Assembly (NCBI GenBank): GCA_030867875.1
Contig: JAOWCC010001589.1
Location: forward strand, 80,065,537-80,129,536
Source: Actinernus sp. WN-2022
Taxonomy: Eukaryota; Cnidaria; Anthozoa; Actiniaria; Actinernidae
Direction of reading: 5' to 3'
DNA length: 64,000 nt
In this document: in pieces, positions 11,201 to 23,200 of the stretch
Layout of the letters: each line of letters starts with the position of its first letter
Position numbering within the stretch: the stretch's first letter is position 1
Notes under the pieces: generated by a model
The model's input: only the letters and a program-made list of their open reading frames with translations
What the model was told of the DNA's origin: nothing
Database searches by the model: none
Position numbers and translations under genes: made by a program

Positions 11201-14200
11201 ATATAGAGGATATTACATGGCCGCGCGGAGATACGAATTTTATCTTCGAGTGTAGATGAAATATCTTACGAGTGAGCGCAGCAAACGATAAGATATTTCA
11301 TCAACACGAGAAGATAAAATTCGTATCTCCGTGCGGCCATGTAATGTTCTGTTTAACTTATAATTATCGATAAAATACCAGCTTTCATCTCTTACTAGAG
11401 TCTAGAAGTGTTAAAATGTTATCTACACGTGTGAAGTTATCAGTTTTATCTTCACGTGAAGATATTATTTTTTAGAAAGAGATAAACACTGGTATTTCAT
11501 AGATACTTATATATTAAACTGACATAAAACCCTCCATTCATCAGATGAAAAACACTAGCAAAATGTCAAAAGCATTCGCCATCGGTTCGTGCTTTCAAAA
11601 CTTCTCTTATGTTTTCAAATGCGCGTCGTGTTTTATGACGGTATTCAATGCATGGTTGAGGCTTCTTCTTTATTTGTTAAATAAAACAGGCTTTGCCTTT
11701 TGTTTTTGCTATTTTGTTAAGGCAGCAAAACTACATTTTATTGTCTTCTTGTTCTCTGTCAGTAATGAATACTTGGGATGTTTGGAGAACACAGGAAAGC
11801 TTGGACATCACTTGCCAATAAGTTCTTCATTTTGCCAACCAGAATGAGTCCAAGTTAACATTCATGAGAGTGAGAGAAACGACGGAAGTAGTATTGAGAC
11901 ACAGCCCAAGCCTATTGATCGAAAAAATCCTCTTAGGCCGCGTTCACACATGGTGTCCAGGAACCAGTACCCGGGAACCGGCAGGAAACTGTGTTTTGTT
12001 CAGACTAATGGTGCCCAAGATCTTGTTATGTTCACATTTGGTACCGAGCACATGGTCAGTAATTGAAGTATCGAGGATTTCACGCCATGTATGCATGAAC
12101 GAATGAGAGTATGCAATACAATTACAAGGAGTTTTCACGAGTACCTTGCTAGGATTCCACTTCGAAGGAGAACAACATGAGTGATTAATCGAAATAAGCA
12201 TGTTTTGCAAGATGAATTCCTTCATTTCTCTGATAGAAAATGGCTGAGCAGGGAATTGTGGGTAAGCGAAGCAGTGGTTTTTGGGTAAAATGCCTGGGCA
12301 CTCATGGAAAACGCGTGCACACCAGGTGCTGGTACCCAAACCAGTGCCCGAGTACAGTGCCCAAATTTTGACGTGGGCACTTGCCAAAAAACGTGTTCAC
12401 ATTGGTGTCCAATTGGTACTGTGCCCGAGTACCAAGTGTGAACGCTGCCTTAGGTTCCTACCTGATCATAAAGGTTTTCCCAGTAATCCATCGTGAGAAT
12501 CTGAAAGGCCATCACAAGTGACCAGCCGATGTCATCGAAGTTTGTGTAGCCATGGTTAGGGTTGGGCCCCGCATTAGGAAAACATGTATAGTTCGTAGGA
12601 CATGCCCTGCAATGAAAAATGCATTGATTTAATGTTGCATTCTATCAATTCGCCCTCGATCGTATCAGCTAGCACCGTTTCCCTCGAGGAGTCGTTAAGC
12701 GCAACCGAAAGACTACACAACGCAGCAGCATACGTGTTAGTAAGTGCGTCACACCAAAACGTAAACAATGTAACGTGAAACCAGGCGATGGGAAGATCAG
12801 CGCTGGTAAGACAACCTCCAGCTAAGGAGATGCGTTACATAAGTACCAAAATCTAGTCAGTGACTGCTAATGAGGAATCCAAAAGCTATAGTCAGTCCTG
12901 AGGGACCCAAAAGCTAGTCAGTGACTGCTACTGAGGGACCCGAAAGCTAGTCAGTGATCCAGAAAGCAAGAAATCATAAACGCATGTTTACTACGACTTG
13001 AATTTTAATAGTTTAGGAGAGAAAACTGAAAAGCACCTATGCGCATCCCTTGGATTTTGGAACCACCCTCATCAACAGTTACTGACTAGCTTTTGGGTCC
13101 CTCTGCAACAGTCACTGACTAGCTTTTGGATTCCTCTGCAACAGTCACTTACTAGCTTTTGGGTTCCTCTGCAACAGTCACTGACTAGCTTTTGGGTCCC
13201 TCTGCAACAGTCACTGACTAGCTTTTGGGTCCCTCTGCAACAGTCACTGACTAGCTTTTGGGTTCCTCTGCAACAGTTACTGACTAGCTTTTGGGTTCCT
13301 CTGCAACAGTCACTGACTAGCTTTTGGGTTCCTCTGCAACAGTCACTGACTAGCTTTTGGGTCGCTCTGCAACAGTCACTGACTAGCTTTGGGGTTCCTC
13401 TGCAACAGTCACTGACTAGCTTTTGGGTTCCTCTGCAACAGTCACTGACTAGCTTTTGGGTTCCTCTACAACAGTCACTGACTAGCTTTTGGGTTCCTCT
13501 GCAACAGTCACTGACTAGCTTTTGGGTCCCTCTGCAACAGTCACTGACTAGCTTTTGGGTCCCTCTGCAACAGTCACTGACTAGCTTTCAAATTTAGGTG
13601 CGTTTTAATGCCTGCAAATATCGTCACTAAAAGTGTGAACGGAAAGTGTGAACTGGCCTCAAATCCTTACACCATGAAGAGTAGCTTAGAATATCACCTT
13701 GTTAAGATACAGAAAACTAAGAACCCTTCAAAAGATTAATAACAGAAAAGATGCAAAAACTGGAAACTACCTGTCCACATTAGTTAACGACTCACCCAAC
13801 AGAGCTGAATAACATGGCGCGCGGGGACTAGGGACGACAGTAAGGATCCTGGGAACGAGGTTGGGACGACCTCATATAAAAATGGCGGAAGTTTTAGAAA
13901 TTTGCGAGCAGCTTCATGTTTTCTGCGAAGAACGAGAGTTTTGTGGCAAACTGAAGCTTCAAATGTTCAGATTATTTCCTTCAGAAACTAAGAAAAAAAT
14001 ATTTTGAACAGTGTAGTTTAAGTTTTGAACGTTGGGATAAAACTTTACTACAAACGTAAGACATTGACCGACTCGCGCATGCGCCCTGGTCATTCAACTG
14101 TCGACTCACCCTGCCGTCGATGAATTACCGCAGATAAGAGGCACGCCATCCTTATACTGCCACATACCTGTATGAATATAAACATTACAATTTATAAACT

Positions 14201-17200
14201 AACACCAATTCTAATACAAAATACTCCCTGTGACATATTAAATGAAAACATGTATTTCTCTATCCTGGTAAAATCAGGCTACATCAAACTAAATGTCATT
14301 ATTTAAATTTCCAACCAATGCCGAAGTGAAGGCACTAAGCATTAAATAAAAAATGTTAGTTTGAACTATCAATAAAACGATTTTGAATTGAGTGTCGAAA
14401 AGTAATTACGTGATTTATACTTTCGAATTTGATTGGTTAGTTATCCATGCGTTTATTTTGCCTCGTGATTGGTTGAAGTAAAAGCAATCGTGAATTACTT
14501 CAGTTCGTGATTGGTTTGAAATATATATTTAAATTAACAGGACACAGCCTGGTTATTTTAAGAAAGACACCTGATTGGCGTAAAGTGGCTCTTGTGCTAA
14601 TTAAGGCCGGAGTAGTTTATAACGATGCTATATATATGATGGCCCAGGGTATACAAACAATGGGTAGCTAACGAGGGTAGTCTGCCAGAACGAGATAAAA
14701 GTAACTTACATCACGTGTTGTGAAACTAAAAATAGATTTCAAATAATTATCATGGGGCATAGGGATTCGTTCTCTTTTCCAGGACAAACGTTAATCGGAC
14801 TTCGCCCAAGCCAGCTCATGATTGTCTAATTAACTATATATATATAAAGTGGTAAGCTGTAGTGCTAAGTGTGCACGCCCTACGAGGGAAAGAGAAAAAA
14901 TCTCTGACCCAAGTGGGACTCGAACCCAACGACCTCCAGGTTACATGTCTGGCGCTCTACCAACTGAGCTATCAAGTCAGATGAGAGCAATCGTGGGTAT
15001 TGGTGCGTTATATGGGGTCACGGCGATTATATATGTATATGTAGTTATGATATTGAATCATGTTTGCCGCGTAGCACTAGTAAGTGTAAATAATGTAATA
15101 TATAAAGTGGTAAGCTGTAGTGCTAATTAACTATATGTCCAACTTACTTGCATTGTTTATATAGCGCTCGAAGCTGAAAGTCATGTTTAGTGGTGGGTTC
15201 TGCACGCATTTGTTCCTCAGCTCACCAGAAAACAGCTGTAGGCCAATGAGTGCCAGGACGCACAAAGAGAAGAGGAACAACACTAACACATCACTAAGAA
15301 GCTTGAGAGACCGTAACAGACTATTAACCATTGTCCGTAAACCTGAGATCAAAATAGCAGGGACGACTTTAGAGCGGATTTTGATTGAGTGTCGGTTTTC
15401 CTATTGGCTGTGTAAAATGTTTTGTGATTGTCAGCCAATCAAGTGCTAAACTAAAACCAAACGTGATTGGTCCATCTCGCCATCAATCATCACGCCATCC
15501 ACGATTGCGTTTACTTTTCCTCGTGATTGGTTCAAGTAACACCAATCGTAAATTACTTCAGTTCGTGATTGGCTCATTGTGTTATTACTTGCGCCCGCGA
15601 TTGGTTCTGTGATTACTGTGGTTTTGGTTTTACGACACTCAGTCGAAAACCGCTCTACAAGCAAGTAATTTTCAGTCTTACAAAATACTCAATATTATCA
15701 GCATTACCTTTTACTGAGGAGCTGGTCAAATTATAAAGGGGTCAACTAACTTTTATGTTATTTCTGAAGGGGATGTTCAGCATATTTTCACAATTTAACC
15801 AAAGGCTGAGATGGAGGGTAAGATTTAAAAAAAGGGGTAAACAATAAAGTTAAATCCTGGGGTTGGGGGATACAAAAATCGTTTTTTTTTTTTTTTTGAA
15901 AATGACCAGCCCTCCCCTTAAGAGTAGTGCCATCAGCAGGTGGGAGTTTTCCCGCTGATAATCTCTTAGATGTTGGTTTGTTTGTGTCGGATCAAAGCAA
16001 TGTTAACTTTAATTTGTCTTCCTTCGGGGGATTAAAACATTAGTTATTAAAATTGATGGCTAAAAATCCGACTTACAAAACCAGCCGATGGCAAAACTGT
16101 TGAGTTTAAATAAAGTGTTATGTTTCAAGATCACAACAAAAACAGAAATCATCAGCGGTATTTTGTGTTTACCCACAAGGCTGCACGCGCCCTGACCTTT
16201 AATATTATAATAACCTATTCTTGGTTTTCACGTGACGTCATCAAAAACCTAAAATCTAAACTATAAGTTCTACAAAGCTGTTCTTTGTATATATTCGAGA
16301 CATCGATAATAAAACTCTATACAGAAAATTTCACATTGTTCCGGAGTAAATAAATTTTGAATTTTATGACAGAACGACCCAGCGTGTTTTCCGGAAGGAA
16401 TAAAAATCCTTGTAAAGTTGCATTCAAAGAGTTTTGAAGTGAAACCCAATTATTTTGATGGGAAATTAAGCTATATTTGTATTTTCGTTTTATGGCCGCC
16501 ATGTTTGTGTCCCAGAGATGGCGGCCGCATACAAAGTACTGTAAAATTGTCGTACATTCATTGGCCCACAGATCCGTTAGGAAATAATCTAAAATCTGGG
16601 TTATAAGTCTGGGTTATAAGTGTATTTTTGGTAGTTCTACAAGGACCAAGATGTTTTATTTGATTTTATCAATGCAAACCAATTTTGCGATCGCGTTGTC
16701 ATGACGATGACAACCACCAATTCCTATCTAAGCATAGAGCTATAGCTAATCCAGGTTACAATAACGAGTAGACTGTATAACAGTTCCTTACATATCCATG
16801 CTACATATCGCGAAAATCAGTTGAGGAACAGGGCTACGAGCGCGGTCAGAAGAGAGGCCACGCGGTCAGAGAAAAGAGGGTTGGGGAGAGTACGCGGGCA
16901 GACAAAAGGGGATTGGGGAGAGATCCATTTTCTCTGGCTCTTGCTGTTCTTCTGACCACGCTCATCGCTCTGTTTCTTGACTGACTTTTGGCAAGATGAA
17001 AGGGACTGTTTTACAGTGTAGATAACCAGGACACGATACCTTTTAGAGCTGATATTGTGCGAAATGCTCGTAGAACACGTAAAGTACGGATCCCTGATAA
17101 ACTGGTTACGTTTGGTGCTATTGACAAATAACTGGTCAAAAGAAGGAAAGAAAGTGTAAGCTTGCGGGAAGGAAAAGTGATAGAAAAACGCATAAAAATA

Positions 17201-20200
17201 ATACGAGGACATTATATTTTATACAATAAACAGGGCGAAACGTGCGCTCTGATTGGTCGATAGCCATGATTTATTAGAGTACAGAGCACAGATGGCGTCA
17301 CAAAGTCATGCGCGCTCTATAGTTTGTTGGGAAATATCGCTAATTATTGTATAAACGTGGAGAGAACATCAGTTACACCAATCACAGGCAGCCCAAGCTC
17401 ACGATTTGTGGCTCAAATCCTACGGTAGATTACATGATCGCTCGTGCAAGATTGATTGCGTGATAGCTCGCGCTGCCTGGGCACCACTGATCCACTGCGT
17501 CATGTTGTGACGTCATCTGTGCATCTATAAGATGACAGACACATAGCTAAATGACATGTATTCGTTAAATACTAGATTATTTAGCGATATGTTAGGCCTC
17601 TTTCTTGACACAATACATACTTAAGAGAATTGAAACCGGCGGATCGGAGTGTGTTGATCTTTAGAAAAAATATCAACTTTACTCAGAATTCTGTTCGATT
17701 TTTACAGCCACAAGGGATTTAAATGGACGTCACCAAGATCCTTCACTTGTATTTTCCATAGGAAAACGTCTAGATTTGTGTAAAGATAACTGTAGGGTGC
17801 ATGATTATGAATCGTCTCGTACTGAAAAACACTTACCTTAAAAACACTACAAGAAAGTCAAGCCAGTTCCACGTATCCCGAAGATAGGCGTAGGTATGAA
17901 GAATGAATCCCCGGGAAAGAATTTTTAGCAACATTTCAGTCGTATAAATAGCAGTAAATATATACCTAGAAACAAGAATACAACGGCATAGCATTAGCTG
18001 CCGGAACACATGTCACTGGGGAAAACAATATTTCTCAAATTTTGGCAAGCAAAAGTTAACAAGGTCAAATGAGAACCTTTTGGCTTTCATCGGTTGGAAT
18101 GATGGAGCTATAGTCCAATTCGTAGTTCTTGAAAGGTAACCAAGCAGCTTTAGCCTCATATGGAGGATGGAGTTGACCCTGCACTGATACGAACCCTATT
18201 CCTTCTATGAGTATATATATATATATGGATATATTTTGATTATCATGCTAACTAGATACAAGCCATGGAGGCTGGAGTTGACCCTGCACTGATACAAACC
18301 CTCTTTCTATGAATATGGATAGATTTTGATTACCATGCTAACTAGATACAAGCCATGGAGGATGGAGTTGACCCTGCACTGATACAAACCCTCTTTCTTT
18401 GAATATGGATAGATTTTGATTATCATGCTAACTAGATACAAGCCATGGAGGATGGAGTTCACCCTGCACTGATACGAACCCTCTTTCTATGAATATGGAT
18501 AGATTGGTTATCATGCTAACTATAGATACCAGCCATGGAGGATGGTGTTGACCCTGCACTGATACAAACCCTCTTTCTGTGAAAATGGATAGATTTTGAT
18601 TATCATGCTAACTAGATACAAGCCATGGAGGCTAGAGTTGACCCCGTACTAATACAAACCCTCTTTCTATAAATATGGATAGATTTTGATTATCATGCTA
18701 ACTAGATACAAGCCATGGAGGATGGAGTTGACCCTGCACTGATACAAACCCTCTTTCTATGAATATGGATAGATTGTGATTATCATGCTAACTAGATACA
18801 AGCCATGGAGGCTAGAGTTGACCCTGTACTAATACAAATCCTCTTTCTATAAATATGGATATATTTTGATTATCATGCTAACTAGATACAAGCCATGGAG
18901 GATGGAGTTGACCCTGCACTGATACAAACCCTCTTTCTATGAATATGGATAGATTGTGATTATCATTCTAACTAGATACAGAGGGTCCACAATAGGTTTT
19001 ACGGGATGCGAGATTGGGCGGGACGGAAATTAAAAATAAAGGGAAGATAAAACTCAGAATATGCCGGTTTAGGTTGGATGATTAATTTTGAATTTTGAAG
19101 TTTTTGCCGGGAGCGGTAACGGGGGCAACAGAGATGGATTGGCCAAAATAGCCGAGCTGTATCAGCCGGTAGGTCTTTCTGTAGAATTTGACCACGTCGT
19201 CTACGTTTGCGATGCACAAACGAACTGCATCAAGGTATTTACAACCCTCCACAAAACAGCGGAATTTCTGATTGCTGTAGGGAAGATTTATAAAGCCTTC
19301 TCTATCCACGACAAGCGTCAGCCGTACACTCTATGTAGTCTGCAAGAAGGAGCTCCTACGGCAAAATGAGGCTGGTATCAGAGATGCGATTCCCAAGTTA
19401 CCCAAGAATCTCAATGGACCCCAAGGCAACGTGGCGTCTAAGACTGGAATCGGTTGCAATGCTGAAAAGTGGTATCGAACGGCTTGATGAAGTCCTAGCA
19501 ACACTTCAATACAATGCCGCAAACCTCCTCAGTTGTATGAAACTGGATGTCGAAAACTTGCATTCAGTGGTTCACCATAAAGATCCCTTGTGCACTGTGC
19601 TGGATTATGCACCGAATTTTACTACACGGCGAATCCCAAATCATGGTACCCTGTCCCAGAACGCGCCATGTCACTTTCTGAAATCCCACTTATGCAGCCA
19701 CTTCCCCCCATGAGGGAGTGCGCTCATGTGTATGGGTCCTCTGTACGTCAGCGCACGGTTATAGACAGGAAACCACCATGGCAAGAGCTGAGACACTTCC
19801 TGATTACATGTACACGAGATCAGTCGAGCGAGGAGAGGCTGTTTGCTTCGATGAAGTATATGCCCCTAACGGTGTCGAAGAAACACTTATGTCCGCACAT
19901 GTAGGTCATGAAGTCCATGAACAAGAAGAGTACGACTCGAGTAGTGAGGAGGAAACTGAGCCAGAAACGGAAGAAAGTAAAGAAACGGCAGAGGAAACCG
20001 GTCGTGAAGTTAAATTTTCTGTTTGGGACAGTGTCCAGGTTTGGTAGAGCGCCATTCGCTTCAATAATAGGTTGATGCTTTGATTTTAGATTAATTGAAT
20101 CAGATGAACAGTGCATTCCGAATAAAAATCCGTAGTCAGAGTAGAATACTAGGTGTAATCACGTGGATTGTTTATTATCTTTAAGATAGAGGAACAGATA

Positions 20201-23200
20201 TAGTATTAACTGTAAACACCGTATATGGCTTGAGGGAATAGTCGAGGGCCGCAACGTTTTGCGTGGCGAGAGATAGATTATACATTTAAAGTTTCATGCA
20301 CCGTAAGGCTCTGGGTTGGATCCAAAGAAACACAACTACTGAATCTACTGAGATACTGAGGACGTTAACAAATCTCTGGCGGTAATCTGTCTTGTCTTAT
20401 CTCAGTGCCAGCAAACGAGGTCGACTAAATGTCAATAAATCAAAAAGGCTGCAAGTACAATGACAGACCACAGGTAACCCAAGCACTGTAAGTGGCAATA
20501 TTTCCTAACATTTGTATGCGATATTTCGTCTTGAATTTAAAAAACTAATATTGAATAAAAATTGGGGTAAAAACTCACCCCAAAATGCTGAAATTGCAAC
20601 CACACACAGCCCATGGACAAATAAACACAATCCTGTAAGTATTCTCACTTTTTATTCAATATTAGTTTTGAAAATCCAAAGTAAATATTGCCACTTACAG
20701 TGCTTGGGTTACCTGTGGACAGACGAGACACGATTACAACCGTCGCGTAATTAAAACAACTACGAAAGGAACTATCGCAACTACTGGCGTAAAATGATTT
20801 CGTTAAGGTACTAAAACTTATTTATAGAGAATTATGTTTCGGGATCGGGATTCGATATAAAATATTGCGGGATTGAGACTGAGAATAAAATGTCGGGATT
20901 GCGGGATTTAAGAACCCCTATTGTGGACCCTCGATACAAGCCATGGAGGATGGAGTTGACCCTGCACTGATACAAACCCTCTTTCTATGAATATGGATAG
21001 ATTGTGATTATCATGCTAACTAGGTGCAAGCAATGGAGGCTGGAGTTGACCCTGCACTGATACAAACCCTCTTTCTATGAATATGGACAGATTGTGATTA
21101 TCATGCTAACTAGGTGCAAGCCACGGAAGCTGGAGTTGACCCTGCGCTGATACAAACCCTCTTTCTATGAATATAGATAGATTGTGATTATCATGCTAAC
21201 TAGGTACGAGCCTATAACTAAGCTGTCTCAACTCCAGCCTCGATGTCACCAAAGGCTTGGTTACATTTAAAAATGCCAGTCAAGAACTACGACTTGGACT
21301 ATTTTAAAAGCATTAATTAGTTCTTCGCTCTGAACATAGGTTTTGTTGCATTTTTCTTCTTTTTCTTGATGATGTTATCAAGGAGGTTTATATCGGTTCA
21401 CTTTGGTATATTTTACAACAAAACCCCGATTTCTCGCTTTCTGATTGGTTCTTGGTCATGATCAATAAGAGTACACTCAGACAATGATGAAGAGCTGACG
21501 TTATATACATTTTAATTTCCGTCAAACTCAAATCTCTGACCGTTCGCTTGTCGATTTAAATTTGTTGTAAAAAAAATCACATACAGGCAAAAAGGAAAAA
21601 AATGTGACCGTTTAACATTGTTGTGGGGGCCGAAGGCCCGAGCGTCCAGGGGGTCCGGAAATATTTTGAGAGTTGACTCTCTAACATGCATGACATATAT
21701 ATATCCTGTGTTCTTGCAAAATTTAGACTGAAAATCGGCTTGGGAGTAGTTTATTGACGGTACGATGAACGAAACATAATGAATACTGTATTGCAGTATG
21801 ACGAAATGTTGAGATCATCGTACAGTCAGCTAGTGCCTGTATTTGTCGATAAAATACGTCAAACATAAAGTCTCTAACTCTTTTAATATTCCAGCTGAAC
21901 GCACAGCGCGTGCTGTGGTGACCAATAAAGCACTGTCATTAGCCAATCACCTGCTTGGATTTTGTACTGTGCCGTACGAAGTTGGAATATTAATTAACAA
22001 TAGATCTGCACTTACTCTGCCTCTTCTGGCGGATCGTTGAGACCTAATAACACCATGTTAACAAGAATTACTAGCATTATAAAGAGTTCAAAATATCTAG
22101 TGTTCTTCGGTCAGGGAAATTGACATATAATGAATGACACCACGCAAAAGAAAATAGGAATTGAAGGGAAAAATACATTTACACATTGTTACGACAATTG
22201 TAACTTTTAGGGGGACTCAACATAATTTTTCTTGTGCAATATAACTTTTAATTTTGAAGTAATTAACAATCAATAATATAAATTGAGTTGGAAGAAACAT
22301 ATTTCCGTTTTCAACCTAAATGAGCTTCAATTTTAGCGGAGAATTTGTACTGTGTAATAGATCTGAAGTAACGCTATCTTCTGTTGACTCGTATACATTT
22401 TCTCTTACTCTATTTGGGAGGCAGATCTGGGCGCTTAATCGAGGAAATAAGGTATTTGAAAGAATGGCAATTTTGTAGGACTGGTTCAGAGTATTTCTTT
22501 TCCCCTTTATTTAGGATACCGATGTGTAATAATGCAATGGTGAATATGCGCACTGGATGTACTGGGCCGAGAAAGATTGGAGACGCGGCTAGGTTGAACC
22601 GGTAGGCCTGGTATACTAAGTTAGATTAGAGGGGTTACATTACAACGCATCCTCGCTCTAGAATTACCAATAATCGGCAGTAAATGGCAAACACGCTTGA
22701 AATACCGATTATTGGTAATTCTACGACAAATCAGTCCTAACCCGAACCACGAACCGAACCCTAACCATCGGACGAGTTCACGGGTAAACGACGGGTTCTC
22801 ACTCACCTAGAGCTAGGGTTCACAGGTAAACAAGAAGAGAAGGTAAACGTGAGGAAAAATAATAATTTTCAGCGCTCCTACTCGGGCTCGAACTCGTGAC
22901 CGTTTGCGTGTAGCGCTTCGTAGTGCAGACGTCATGACCACTACACTAAGCGCGTCTACCACCGTTCGTAATTTGACAATTGTTTATCTTTATCCTTGAC
23001 TGGTTTTAAGAATGTCATTGTTTAATTTGCGTTCTAGAATTAGCGATTATTGATAATTGAAGAGTAAAAGCCAATGACTGATTATTGGTAATTCATTCTA
23101 GTGCGAGGATATGTTGCACATTATTAAGGATACCGATGTGTAATAACGCGAATGGTGAATAGGCGCACTGGATGTACTGGGCTGAGACAGCTTAGAGACG

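Larger units (their letters stand above)
18981..20932. mobile_element. 1.95-kb TIR transposon inserted in the 90-bp satellite
   Basis: The left end GAGGGTCCACAATAGG and the right end CCTATTGTGGACCCTC are inverted copies; weaker similarity (GGGATT, GCGGGA words) continues inward. The flanking satellite is duplicated as GATACA (18975-18980 and 20933-20938); uninterrupted units read CTAGATACAAGCC, which confirms the insertion point. It carries a decayed protein gene (19085-20047) and a nested MITE (20469-20717). A 6-bp duplication does not fit the commonest superfamilies, so I leave it unclassified. Confidence 0.9.

Noticed and set aside
12998..13595. CRISPR array
   Set aside because: The tandem units have no unique spacers and the window is eukaryotic; the same applies to the other arrays here.
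12998..13597. 199-codon frame with [11 protein letters not shown] repeats
   Set aside because: A by-product of the 33-bp minisatellite inside a channel intron on the opposite strand.
2501..17965. Calcium channel (Cav) or NALCN identity
   Set aside because: The filter residues, WENLY/WDCM, LRNKC and NPNxGYTxFD motifs fit Nav. Cav would have Glu or Asp in all four filters and different flanking text.
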